From Ligula intestinalis (taxonomy: Eukaryota > Platyhelminthes > Cestoda > Diphyllobothriidea > Diphyllobothriidae), in NCBI GenBank assembly GCA_036362985.1, contig JAYGXS010000009.1:13790241-13854240 (forward strand): a DNA stretch of 64,000 nt, in the 5' to 3' direction. The notes beneath the pieces are model-generated. The model saw only the letters and a list, made by a program, of their open reading frames with translations. It made no database searches and was not told where the DNA came from. The translations under genes were made by a program, and so were the position numbers. Shown here in pieces: positions 13,430-22,110 of the stretch (position 1 is the stretch's first letter; every line of letters starts with the position of its first letter).

Positions 13430-13550
13430 TAATCTTATCATTATTGGAAGTCATAATCGTAGTTTTATTATTAGTAATATAATTAGTTATAATTTCAGTA
13501 TTAGTAATAATAGTAGTATTATTAGAAGTAGAAGTAATCGTCGTAGCTAG
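13430..13550. repeat. degenerate ATT/GTA microsatellite
   Basis: Imperfect TTATTA, AGTAAT and GTAGTA triplet runs produce a low-complexity Asn/Thr-rich frame on the minus strand. It resembles a decayed version of the 11.6-kb tract. Confidence 0.6.
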
Positions 13551-14300
13551 AAAATGGACAATTTGTGGAGACAGAGTTTGGATGCCTGAAGAACTGTGAA
13601 ACATTCATGAGTTGGACTGTGAAATAACTACAGGAACAATATGAGAAAATGTGTACCAGTCTTTACACAATCTGCATCAATCAAACAAGGGTCCTTGCCA
13701 TCCTGAAGTCAGAATCAATTTAATAAATAATGGTAAGATTCGAATATCCAGAGGGTTTCGCGGAAGTGGACAGAGGGCTAGATAACACTCATTCGGGAAA
13801 AGCAGCACAGCAGCTGGATACAACTTAAACTTGCTCCAAAGTCCCATAAAACTAGCTGCCACAAGTTTCTCTCTTTCTCTCTTGAGACTGACTGGACGCA
13901 GTGCTGACAACTTTTTCTCCGTTGCTAAGCTGTAGGTCCGTATGTCCGTATGTCCACCGCGCGTGATTCATCGGGCCATCGCCCGCCAAACTTTCATTTG
14001 CGCAGTCTGACTGTTACAAGCTTCTTGTAGAGCCGCCCGAATTCTTGCCTTGCGTCTTGGCCCTTTGGCCTAGAGAGCTTGTCACAGATCACTGAGGGCC
14101 GTTTGCTGATTGGCTGGAAGGCGTCCCCGGATCTCGTAATCAACTTAAACACTGGCGTCGCCAATGGTCGCTACCACCTGAGATGGTAACTAGGAGTTAA
14201 GTAGGCAACAACTCCTCCCTCCCCATAGATTTATTCTGCCTATTTCAAGCACCCAGGATTTGGCCTGATTAATGCATTTATCTGAATACAAACACGGCTG
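13551..14300. other. no recognisable gene
   Basis: No supported feature. A tandem GTCCGTAT doublet occurs near 13940. Confidence 0.4.
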
Positions 14301-14305
14301 ATATT

Positions 14306-14562
14306 TTATGAAATTTTACCATCAAGAAAGGGACTTCCCGAAAGCCCTTTTTGGCTTATTAGCCGTCGTCAGCTGGAGATACCCAACTCCAGTGTAGCAG
14401 TGGTAAGGGTATTGGCCTCTAACTAACAGGGTGGCGGGTTCGAAGCTCGAGTGTGACGGCAATTTCCAATACTATAACGGAGTTGGGTATCTTTAACTGA
14501 CGATGCCTAATGAGCCAGAAAAGGCCTTCCTTGAAGTCCCTGTCTTGACGGTAAAATGTTCT
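14306..14562. repeat. inverted-repeat element with tRNA-like core
   Basis: The left arm (about 14306-14390) and right arm (about 14479-14562) are imperfect inverted copies of about 85 nt. Pairing blocks, read as the right arm, are GGAGTTGGGTATCT, CTGACGA, CTAAT-AGCCA, GAAGTCCCT, TCTTGA and GGTAAAAT. They enclose about 88 nt with tRNA-like A and B boxes. This is neither a simple SINE nor an ordinary MITE. It could be two inverted copies of one arm around a tRNA-derived head, or a small foldback transposon that captured a tRNA-like sequence. No target-site duplication is evident by eye. Confidence 0.7.
14391..14460 (+). pseudogene. tRNA-like sequence (Val-like head of a SINE?)
   Basis: AGTGTAGCAGTGGTAAGG resembles a tRNA D-arm/A box, and GCGGGTTCGAAGCTC resembles a T-arm/B box about 45 nt further on. 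The AGTGTAGC start and a possible AAC anticodon suggest a tRNA-Val origin, but the anticodon stem does not pair and no acceptor stem is evident. It is not a functional tRNA. It could act as a pol III promoter. Confidence 0.45.
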
Positions 14563-14941
14563 TTAATAATAAAAATGTTACCGAAACATAGTAAGAAACA
14601 TTACGCTTAGCCAGGTGGCAACGTTTCTGGAGTCACGAACACACAAGAGCATCAAAAACCAGGGCGAGTGTCTCTGCAACAGAGCAGTGTACGCCTATCT
14701 ACTAACAGCTTAAACTCCTACAGATATTTACCAAAAGGTAAACTAGAAGGATTAACAATTTCTAACTAAACGGCCTAAAGATGAAAGTGAGACCGCAGTA
14801 TCGCCAAAATGAGCAATAACAGAACGCTACTGTCTCTGAAGAGGACTGCCTATTCAATGCAAACGGTGGCTTAGATGAACAACTGCAATTTTGATATAAA
14901 ACATCCAGACACCTTGGACAGTGTCCGTGTTTCTACCTGCA

Positions 14942-14996
14942 TGTATATCGCAGTGGCTTATGTTATTGCGGAAGACCGAAGCCACTGCAATATACA
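14942..14996. repeat. 18-bp hairpin
   Basis: TGTATATCGCAGTGGCTT (14942-14959) pairs with AAGCCACTGCAATATACA (14979-14996) with one mismatch, closing a 19-nt loop. One arm resembles the CTATTGCAGTGGCTTT block at about 9696, so the hairpin may belong to the dispersed repeat that continues at 15105. Confidence 0.75.
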
Positions 14997-15104
14997 GAGT
15001 CAGTTCCGTAGGGTAAAAGAAGAAATGGGACGTCATGTGGGAGAAATAGTATATTTTGTACACAGTGATAGCGGAGGAAGTTGACAGCACAGAGGACCGC
15101 ATCC

Positions 15105-15245
15105 GAAGTGTGAGAGCGCGGTAGTCGTCACCGTGAGGTCCTGTGTGGGCCAGCCTTAGAGATGACTGGCCAGACCGGACAGGGGTCGGTAGAAACTGGT
15201 TGCACATGTGCTATTAGTTGAGAAAGGTTGAGCGTTGCATGCGAG
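15105..15245 (+). repeat. dispersed repeat, second copy of 9790-9960
   Basis: CGAAGTGTGAGAGCGCGG, GTGTGGGCCA, GAGATGACTGGCCAGAC and TTGCACATGTGC occur in the same order as at 9790-9960. It lies just upstream of the GAA-rich flank of the foldback at 15347. Confidence 0.45.
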
Positions 15246-15393
15246 GTTTGGTCACTACACCATTGTGTTGGCTTGTCCTGATGAATGCTGGAGAAGAAGA
15301 AGAAGTAGTGTGAATTGGAGTGAAGATGCAAGTCCCAGAACGTAATTGAGAAGAAGCAGAAGATTCGATCGCTGAAACAACACTTTTATTTGC

Positions 15394-15429
15394 CTGAAGT
15401 TTCTACATCCGTTGCAGATTCTTCATCAG
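15394..15429 (-). ncRNA. hammerhead-like module, left arm of foldback
   Basis: Minus strand: CTGATGA, 19 nt, GAAA, CTTCAG. The intervening 19 nt can pair as ATC with GAT, extended only weakly. The core bases of a hammerhead are intact, but the first pair beside the core (10.1-11.1) is not formed, so activity is uncertain. Confidence 0.5.
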
Positions 15430-15623
15430 AGCAACCAGAAAATAATATCAGAAATGAGTGCTACGTGCAGAGGAAGTTGCAGTATTTATAGGACACAGTC
15501 GTTACTATTAACGGTAACTGTTGTCATTATTTGTCATACATGTGCCGTAATGACTGTGTCCTTTAAATACTGCAATTTCCTGTGTATAAAGCACCCGTTT
15601 CTACTATTATTTTTTGTTCGTCT

Positions 15624-15659
15624 CTAATGAATAATCCACGATGGATGTCGAAACGTCAG
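15624..15659 (+). ncRNA. hammerhead-like module, right arm of foldback
   Basis: Plus strand: CTAATGA (one change from CTGATGA, at the essential G5 position), 19 nt containing the perfect hairpin ATCCA-CGA-TGGAT, then GAAA and CGTCAG. The hairpin is better than in the partner arm, but the G5 change would be expected to impair catalysis. Confidence 0.5.
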
Positions 15660-15889
15660 GCGAATAAATGTGCTATCCCAGCGATCGAACATTCCTTTTC
15701 TCGAAAAGGTGGTGTTGTGATTAGCTCGCATCGAAGCGGACTTTGCCAAGGGCCCACCGATGCGGTTTTAGACGTCTGCGAACAGCCAATCACAGTTGCC
15801 GCATAGATGCCTTCTGGGCTGGCAACGAATAGCATGCCTGCACGTGCCCCGACACAATTTACCGATCTGGAAAAAAACCTTCAAGGCCG

Positions 15890-16090
15890 ACCCAGCCAAT
15901 GAACGCTCTTTCTGTCTTCTGGCCTGACTGCTGCCAAACCAGTACTTCGACACATCGGGTTCTCCTGGCTGGTCGTACGCTCGCCAAGTCATATCTCTTT
16001 CCATCTATTCTTCGTTCCCCTTCGCTCCTAAATAACCATGTTCTGAAGATTGCAGTTGCTAGGGTTTAACTGACTTAACCCCCTGCGATA
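15890..16090 (+). repeat. dispersed repeat, copy 2
   Basis: Second copy of the 9085-9330 repeat: CGCTCGCCAAGT, TCTATTCTTCGTTCC, GAAGATTGCAGTTGCTAGGG and CCCCCTGCGATA appear in the same order. It ends where the PLE pseudo-LTR begins. Confidence 0.45.
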
Positions 16091-16215
16091 TGTTTTGCAA
16101 ATATTCACATTCTTAAGTTGAGAAGTCAACTTGGCAAACATATGTTTTCAGCCAATCATCATCAGGCCTAATCATTTGCAGGTTAATTTAAATTGTACAG
16201 ATGGACCGGGTTAAA
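16090..16215 (-). repeat. PLE pseudo-LTR (3' side of element)
   Basis: About 85-90% alike by eye to 18815-18935. Both contain TGCAAATATTC, a GTTGAG/GTCAACTTGGC block, AAACATATGTTT, ATCATCATCAGGCC and ATCATTTGCAGG (plus-strand reading), then AATTTAAA-TGTACAGAT. Confidence 0.85.
16146..16165 (-). ncRNA. compact hammerhead-like motif in PLE pseudo-LTR
   Basis: Minus strand: GGC, CTGATGA, 9 nt, GAAA, ACATATGTT, T, GCC. GGC and GCC can form stem I, and AACATATGTT is a self-complementary stem III closed next to a U-U cleavage position. That is all hammerhead parts in the right order. The weakness is stem II: the 9 nt (TGATTGGCT) pair poorly. Compact hammerheads in PLE pseudo-LTRs are known. Confidence 0.5.
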
Positions 16216-16235
16216 TAGTTTAGTCTAATTAAAAC

Positions 16236-16870
16236 TCATAGTTTACGCGTCACCCACATGGCGGGGTCGGCGTTTAGAGGCTCGTACGTTGAAGGCGGGG
16301 GAGGAGGGGTAAGGGAGGTAATTGGGTTAGGTTGTGGGGGTTGATCAGAGGGCAGATACATGGAGTGATAATTGCTGTTAGTTGCGCGCAGCGAACGACT
16401 GTCACTGGGGCGTGGGGGCAAAATGCGATCGAAACCTGGCGTCGGGGTTGGCCACGAAAGTGAAAGGGCTTTTGTCAGCTTCTTCTGACAACATAGCACC
16501 GGATTCCCTAGCCATAGAGCCACTGCTTCGGCTGTTGCAAGCACCCGTTGGCGTAGGCCCTTAGAAAAGTTGGCTGGTGTCCGGAAGACAACCTGAAAGG
16601 CTTCATTAGTATCGATTAGATGATTCGTATCGACAAGATGTGCCAGAATCGAACTCGATATCGATCTAGTTTCACCTTAACTTAACCAGGCTGGTATGTG
16701 CTCACGTAACCTCTTTTCCAGGCGCCTCATTGTTTGGCCTATGTATCCTGCTCCACAGTGAGCAAGTGAAAAAGTAAATACACATCGATGAGGCCTTGAA
16801 CGGGAGTTGTTCTTTACCTCCCAATCGTAGGAGGGGAGAGTTTGTGAAGAAGACTCGTTAGTTTGCCGCG
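16236..16870 (-). pseudogene. PLE family 2 GIY-YIG domain and C-terminal tail, broken
   Basis: The open part (16236-16544) reads LATAEAVALWLGNPVLCCQ followed by a Pro/Ser-rich tail with NYHSMYLPSDQPPQP, nearly the same as 24619-25200. Upstream (16545-16870) the GIY-YIG core is recognisable only across several frames and stops. In an active PLE this domain makes the first nick in target DNA. Confidence 0.75.
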
Positions 16871-17142
16871 GGGGAAGCGCATGCGATTGCGGTCCTTAGA
16901 CGCCGTCTGACGAGCTCGCTTGTTGCATTGCCTAAGAAAGACAGTCTAATGAATACGTTTTTCTTCTCTGCAGTTAGGGTGTCAGGCTTTTTTGGCTCGC
17001 TCGGCAGTATTCCTGTGGATTAACCTCTCCGGGTATCAATTTTCAATAAGTGTCTTCTGCAGCTGTTAGAGTTCTGCTTCGACAGTTTCGGGAGAGCAAA
17101 TCTGTCGTACTCTAGCTGCTAATGCCTGGTATAGATTTTGGT

Positions 17143-17442
17143 TTATATTAAGTGGGACAAAACTATGAAAGTTGGTGCATTGTCCCGTCCAGGTTTTTTT
17201 CGGAAGACCCTAAACAGGATGGATCCATCATCTTGCCTTCGCAGAAGGACATCAAGAAACGCTATTTCATCGTCTTTCTCCGTCTCTGCAGTAAATTTGA
17301 GAGATGGATGCGCGTTGTTAAACTTCGTGACCAGAGCGTCAGTTTCAACGTCAAGGTCTGCTACACAGAAGAAATCGTCCACATATCGACCGTAGAACGC
17401 AAGGTCATCTATGGTGTCCAAGGCCAAGTGTCCACGGGCCAA
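17143..17442 (-). pseudogene. PLE family 2 reverse transcriptase, catalytic palm segment
   Basis: Contains FYGRYVDDFFCVADL, the PLE form of RT motif C with the two catalytic aspartates, then FLDVLLRRQDDGSILF and RVFRKK, the conserved region after the palm. It joins the upstream segment through a frameshift near 17440, where the sequence after GSPLGP is lost. It is therefore a piece of a broken pol ORF, not a gene on its own. Confidence 0.85.
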
Positions 17443-17641
17443 GTGGTGAGCCCATCACCACACCATCTATCTGTCTGTAAAGCTGACCATTGCACGGAAA
17501 TTGCACATTTCGTGTGCATCTTGGGAGAAGCTCTTTCGGGGTTTCCACGGGCATACCTCTCTGGTAGTTCATGTCCCGAATGACGTCACACAGATAGTCT
17601 ATCGTTTCTACCACGGGTACGTTGGTAAATAGAGATGACAC
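17405..17641 (-). pseudogene. PLE RT, fingers/palm segment
   Basis: Starts inside SSLFTNVPVVETIDYLCD and reaches YRQIDGVVMGSPLGP, RT motifs A/B of PLEs. The same blocks occur in the plus-strand PLE at 51581-51883. A stop separates it from the upstream segment (an in-frame TAG after NVGES at about 17657). Confidence 0.8.
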
Positions 17642-17656
17642 ATCAAAGGAGAGTAT

Positions 17657-18061
17657 CTAACTTTCACCAACGTTCATGTTCTTTATAGCTTCAACGAACT
17701 CAAACGTGTCTTTAAAGCTTTGGGGATATAGTTCAATTGCAAGTGGTTTCATCTTTTCTACCAGCCATTTGGCAATTTTATGATAAGGGGAGTTTCTCAT
17801 ATCCAAGATAGGACGCAAGGGTAACCCCTGTTTGTGGATTTTCGGAAGACCATACATTCTGTGTATCGTTGTACCTACAGGTCTCAGCCTTTCGAGCTCT
17901 TTGTCAGACAAATGACCTTCTTTGTGAAGGTCTTTGAGAATTATAGTTAACTGACCCTCGGCGGTCTCCATCCGATCGTTGTCCTTCTCGTATTTTGAGA
18001 ACTTCCTACGATCCGCTAGGATAGATTCTAGTTTCATAACATAATCATTCTTATTCATCAA
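17657..18061 (-). pseudogene. PLE RT, N-terminal fingers segment
   Basis: Reads LERLRPVGTTIHRMYGLPKI and LPLRPILDMRNSPYHKIAKW, characteristic of PLE RT motifs 1-2, and aligns with 51336-51480. Its start in the track is internal to the original ORF; the true protein continues upstream. Confidence 0.8.
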
Positions 18062-18103
18062 TACTATTCCTGACCTTTTGTTTGGTTTAGTCAGTGCGAT
18101 GTT

Positions 18104-18604
18104 TTAGTTTCTTCGGAGTTCTCTTAGGCTATCCAGATGAACCTTTATTAAGAGGCCTTTGTTCGTTGGGACCTTTCTCAAATACTGCTGGCAGCAGTTC
18201 GCCAGCGTCGACTTGAGATAGTCAACGTCCCTAGGCTTGGTAGATTTTAGATCAGCAGTCTGGCTAAAGAGGCTCTCAACCTGGGTTTCTAAATCTAGTT
18301 GCCTTGGTCTTTTTTCTGCAATGCAGAACTTAGTGCCTAGAGATAGTACCTCTAAGAGAGTTTTGTGAAGATGTATTGAAGAATAGTTATGCACGTACCG
18401 CTCTGGATTGCTTGGAAGGGTTGTCGGCGCTTTTAATTGTTGGACACTTCGAAGGAGTTTGGTCCACCTGGCTTCGATTCTTTTGCTCCTTATTGTTTGC
18501 ACATATTCTTCAGACGCCACTCTTTCGTGAGTTTCAAGACGGTTGGGGACCGCTGCCCTCTGAGCCAGGTTCTGCTGGAGTTCCAGGATTCCCGCTTTAA
18601 TCAT
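18104..18604 (-). pseudogene. PLE N-terminal region
   Basis: Includes HLHKTLLEVLSLGTKFCI and DYLKSTLANCCQQYL, which match EALSLGRKFC and HLKSTLVNCSHQYL in the plus-strand PLE at 50.9 kb. It ends with a stop just before the ALTKPNKRSGIV block (the RT motif that reads IAKPDKGAGVV in the other copy). Confidence 0.75.
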
Positions 18605-18715
18605 CTCAATTTAACTCGCCGCATGCCTTCTGAGCGATGCCGACGAAACAGCGATATGATTTCTTCGTAAAGTTTTCCAGTAATGCCTCGGATATTCACC
18701 CTGGTCCATACACCC

Positions 18716-18901
18716 TCAGAGGAATTCGGCTGTCTCGTTTGCCTTAGCAAGCCTGGTGTCAAACTTCAGGAATCTGTTAAGTTCCTTTAACACCGAGGGA
18801 TCTTTGGAACGTCTAAGTTCTGCAAATATTCCCATTCTTGAGTTGAGGAGCCAACTTGGCAAACATATGTTTTTCAGCAAATCATCATCAGGCCAGATCA
18901 T
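18716..18901 (-). pseudogene. PLE 5'-terminal ORF segment
   Basis: 61 codons beginning inside the upstream pseudo-LTR and ending LAKANETAEFL. It lies where the N terminus of the PLE protein is expected, and part of it (LLKNICLPSWLLNSRMGIF) is translated pseudo-LTR. Between 18604 and 18716 the frame shifts more than once. The assignment is by position. Confidence 0.5.
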
Positions 18902-18935
18902 TTGCAGGGTAATTTAAACTGTACAGATTTTTTTA
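18815..18935 (-). repeat. PLE pseudo-LTR (5' side of element)
   Basis: Direct repeat of 16090-16215, flanking the PLE on its upstream side. Confidence 0.85.
18872..18891 (-). ncRNA. compact hammerhead-like motif, second pseudo-LTR
   Basis: Same 20-nt core length as 16146-16165 (CTGATGA, TGATTTGCT, GAAA). Stem I can form four pairs (TGGC with GCCA), and the palindrome AAACATATGTTT lies where stem III belongs. One extra A relative to the other copy shifts the cleavage position to a G, so this copy is probably the weaker one. Confidence 0.45.
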
Positions 18936-19415
18936 AGTTCATTTTTATTAGGAAAATATAGGTAAATACCTTTGAACTCACTCTTTGTGCATAGCTATCA
19001 CGCAGAACATGTGGCGATGCCAGTAATGGAACTGCGGTAGGGGGGCAGACAGTAAAAAAAAAACTCTTTAGGCATCATTCATAAGTTTAGTTTTGAATTC
19101 CATTTGTGGGATTTTAAGGAGAAAGACTGTCGCCTGTGGGGGGGGGTGGCGAAGGGAACATGTAAATCGGATGTCCTGCTGCTGAAAGCGTTTGGATCGT
19201 GTCACGAGGAGGCCATCGTGGTTGTTCAATATCTTAATGGTCACACGGGGAGATGACTGCGGTGGTCACGGTGTCGGAGATGCGCCCATCATATGCTCAT
19301 GCGAACCAGAGGACGAAACATGCAATCAGTTATTCTGCACAAACATATTACTGAAAAGTAGCGAGCAGTATGTATTTTACAAAAAAGTTAGACTGTAATA
19401 TAATTAGCTTGCTTC
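18936..19415. other. no recognisable gene
   Basis: Contains a G-run near 19140-19147 and no recognised coding motif. Confidence 0.45.
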
Positions 19416-19419
19416 GTTA

Positions 19420-20835
19420 CAGATAATGTCTTTTTCTATGCTGATCCAACTGTATCTTAAACGTGTCCAGGGATGGGGACATGACAATGTATGCGGGTAG
19501 ACCATTCCATGCCCAGATTACCCGCTTAGAGAAAAAGAATTTTCGTGTGTTCAATCTTGCCCCAGTCACACGTAGCTTGAGAGGGTGTCCGCGCAATCCA
19601 GTAGTAGTGGCCAGCTCAAAGAAATCATTGGATGCTAGGCATCAATTTTGGTCCCACAGCATGCGAAAGGCCTCTATCAGGTCACCGTGCAGCTGTCTGT
19701 AATCCAGAGGAAATAAGTCAAGATTGGTCAGTCGTGTCTCGTAAGGAAGGTACGCTTGGCCTCGCACTAACTTAGTTGCCCGTCGTTGTACCCTTTCAAG
19801 GGTTTTTTTGTCTTTGCCTGTCCAAGGTTTCCAGACTTGAATGGCAAATTCCAGTTGGGGTTGCACAAACGCACCGAAAACCTTGCCAAAGACAACTTTA
19901 TCAAACTAAGCAAAGGCGTGCGTGATTAGATACAAGCTTGACATTTCGGATTTGGCCACCTTCAGGCTGTGGAGTGAACCAGACCCCCAGATCCTTCTGG
20001 GCCTCTACTTCTGGCAGCGGTGTGGTATTAAGTTTGTTATTTAGGTTGTAGACCCTCCGATACGAAGAGGTAGTACTACTGAAACGCATTATGTTGCATT
20101 TGGCGACATTAAATGGTAGGAGCCACTCGTTTGACCATTGCTCGAGTCGGTACAAATCTGCCTGCAAATTTGCTTCGTCGTCTTTGCTACGAATAACCTT
20201 CAAGAGTTTTAAATCGTCGGCGAACATTGCAGTCGTCGATATATATACTGAAAAGGATATGACCCAGAACAGAACCCTGGGGGAACCCACTAACAACTGC
20301 CACCTCCGCCGATGGCTGATGACCAATACACCGTGTTTGCTTGATCGAGTGCTCTGGTCAATTGCTCTAGACAGAAGAGCAGCTTTGTCAAGCAGGACCG
20401 TCCTCTATGGAATCCGTGCTGTTTCTCAGAAAGAAGTCGATGACACTCTAAGAATTGCATCAACTCTATTTTATAATTCGCTCCATGATTTTGCAACATA
20501 TTGTAGTGAGGCTTATTTGCCTGTAGTTGTTTGCGAACGCCCGACTCCCACTTTTGTGTATGGGTGAGATCCACGCTGTCTTCCAGTCGGATGGCAGTTG
20601 GCCTGTGTTTAGGGAGGCTCAAAAAAGTAACTGCAGGGGTTCTGCCAACTCCACGGCCAGCTCTTTCTACAGCTTTGCAGGTATGCCATCCGGTCCTGGC
20701 GACTTCGTATCTTGGAGCTTAAGAAGTTCTTGCAGGACAGTAACTTCTGTAAGCACAACTGAGTCAATAGTCGGAATCTCCTCGGTACTAAAATTGGTAA
20801 CGGTTAGCTTGACCTCTCTCGTAAAAACCGACTAA
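19420..20835 (-). pseudogene. family A LINE reverse transcriptase, broken
   Basis: RT motifs are spread over several frames: KSPGPDGIPAKL near 20700, LSEKQHGFHRGRSC near 20400, GSVLG just below 20290, FADDLKLLK (catalytic FADD) near 20210, and PYETRLTNLDLFPLDYRQLH near 19720. At least four frame changes or stops interrupt it. The family would reverse-transcribe its own RNA at a nicked target. No intact copy is present here. Confidence 0.85.
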
Positions 20836-21049
20836 AAGAACCCGGAAAGATGCTCGGCTTTGCTTTGTTCTTGCACATTTCGGCGCCGTCATCCGTTGTT
20901 AACAACGGGATGGGATCTCTATTTCGGGTAGACCGTCTAATTTAGTTGTGAAAGACCTTCGGATTTCCTACTGCACGGTTTATTAGGTCACTCTCGAAAC
21001 TTTGGCGGGTTTTTAGTACAAGGCCCTTAACCCTATTTCTCTGCGCTTT

Positions 21050-21313
21050 TTACTTGTTGTAGGACCCGGTGGTTTTCTCTCTCCGATACGTACGAAACAG
21101 CTTTTCTTTACGGTTAACCTCCCTCTTCAGCGTGTTTATTAGCCACTGGGGCCTATTTGTGGCTTTCATTTTCGAGATGTGGCAGAAACTGGTGATTAGC
21201 TCGTGTAGTACAGTCTTTAGACCGTCCAATCCTCGTGGACACACCCGGTGAATGTCTCCCTCCAGTCTACGCTGCGCACTTTGGTTCTCATTTGGTTCAA
21301 GTTTCCGCGCCAT
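21050..21313 (-). pseudogene. family A LINE, EN-RT linker
   Basis: Reads RPQWLINTLKREVNRKEKLF and RTYRREKTTG, the basic linker between EN and RT found in the same place in family E (63300-63420). It overlaps the end of the EN frame at 21217, which indicates a frameshift. Confidence 0.7.
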
Positions 21314-22110
21314 ATGTTGTGTCTAACAGTCACGCTACGATCAGGTACAGAGAAGAGTGAGTACTCCCACTGTAGTACTACGTGGTCGCTTTTGCCTAGA
21401 GGTAAACAATTAATGACGTCTACACTGTCAGGCGCTTTTGACAGTACAAGATCTAGGCAGTTAGCCTGTTGCCCTTCACGCTGACTGGTCGGAGATAAGA
21501 CTTGTTGAGATAGAAAGGCTTTTTGTACCGTGCGTAGGAGTCGGCGATCGAAACTTAATGCTGACCCTGTCGCAGAACTGAGGTTCCAGTCGATTTGCGG
21601 AGCATTAAAGTCGCCTATAATCATGACATTGGATCGCACGGCAAATGCTTTAACTTCCTCAATCAGGCTAGTGTCTGACTCTGGATCGTTCGACGGTGGT
21701 CGATAAACCGCCAAGATATCAAAGGCTTGAGACCCCGGCGTTCTGACGGTGAGCCAAAGGGCCTCTATATCGGACGAGAGCTGTTCAGTTTTGGTTGACA
21801 CGTGCAGGCAATGTCTAACATAGGTGAGCACACCCTCACCCGGACGCCCGGCTCTGTCTTTTCGGAACAGCTGAAAACCGGGGAGGACCACTTCCCGATC
21901 GTCTATCTTTATGGATAACCATGTTTCCGTTATACAGACCACTTGGTACATAGTAATCTTAAGCTCGTCTAATTTAGACAGCAGGCTTTGTGCATTGGTG
22001 TACACGCACTTTAGTTTCCTTTGTCGGCTTGTTCGGGTAGTTTTTACGTTCGGGCTCAACCCTCCCCCTACTGAGTCAATTGCGTGGTTATCCGAAACGG
22101 ACCTGTCCAA
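21217..22110 (-). CDS. family A LINE apurinic-type endonuclease
   Basis: A 297-codon frame covering nearly the whole EN domain. Seen motifs: YTNAQSLLSKLDELK, VVCITETWLS (catalytic Glu), VMIIGDFNAPQIDW (GDFN) and LGKSDHVVL (SDH). This is the APE-type endonuclease of CR1/Jockey-group LINEs, which nicks one target strand to prime reverse transcription. The annotated start overlaps the end of the upstream ORF1-like frame by 43 bp and may not be the biological start. The frame ends by a frameshift into the linker at 21313. Confidence 0.85.
   Translation of the reverse strand: MDRSVSDNHAIDSVGGGLSPNVKTTRTSRQRKLKCVYTNAQSLLSKLDELKITMYQVVCITETWLSIKIDDREVVLPGFQLFRKDRAGRPGEGVLTYVRHCLHVSTKTEQLSSDIEALWLTVRTPGSQAFDILAVYRPPSNDPESDTSLIEEVKAFAVRSNVMIIGDFNAPQIDWNLSSATGSALSFDRRLLRTVQKAFLSQQVLSPTSQREGQQANCLDLVLSKAPDSVDVINCLPLGKSDHVVLQWEYSLFSVPDRSVTVRHNIWRGNLNQMRTKVRSVDWRETFTGCVHEDWTV

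Larger units (their letters stand above)
15347..15705. repeat. foldback of two head-to-head ribozyme-like elements
   Basis: The left arm 15347-15505 and right arm 15547-15705 are inverted copies around a 41-nt loop. The innermost 48 nt (15458-15505 against 15547-15594) align without gaps with 8 differences, most of them G/A. Further out both arms carry the 36-nt module (15394-15429 minus; 15624-15659 plus), then CAGGC-AATAAA, then CAGCGATCGAA and a TTC-rich end. A single arm of the same design stands alone at 57345-57495 and 1580-1765, so the unit is a dispersed element and this locus is a tail-out inverted pair. The transcript would form a very long hairpin. Confidence 0.75.
16085..18935 (-). 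mobile_element. near full-length Penelope-like element (PLE family 2) with direct pseudo-LTRs
   Basis: About 2.85 kb on the minus strand. From 18935 downward: pseudo-LTR, N-terminal region, RT (with YVDDFFC), linker, GIY-YIG endonuclease remnant and proline-rich C terminus, then a second pseudo-LTR copy at 16090-16215. The order matches canonical endonuclease-bearing PLEs. Coding is split by several frameshifts and stops, so it cannot be autonomous now. Direct rather than inverted flanking repeats support one complete insertion with its terminal repeats. Confidence 0.85.

Noticed and set aside
14391..14460. A functional tRNA gene
   Set aside because: A and B boxes are present, but the anticodon and acceptor stems do not form.
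17152..17583. A 143-codon plus-strand frame inside the PLE
   Set aside because: It is antisense to the RT segment with YVDDFF and has no motif of its own.
20091..20567. A 158-codon plus-strand frame
   Set aside because: Antisense shadow of LINE A RT (FADDLKLL on the minus strand).
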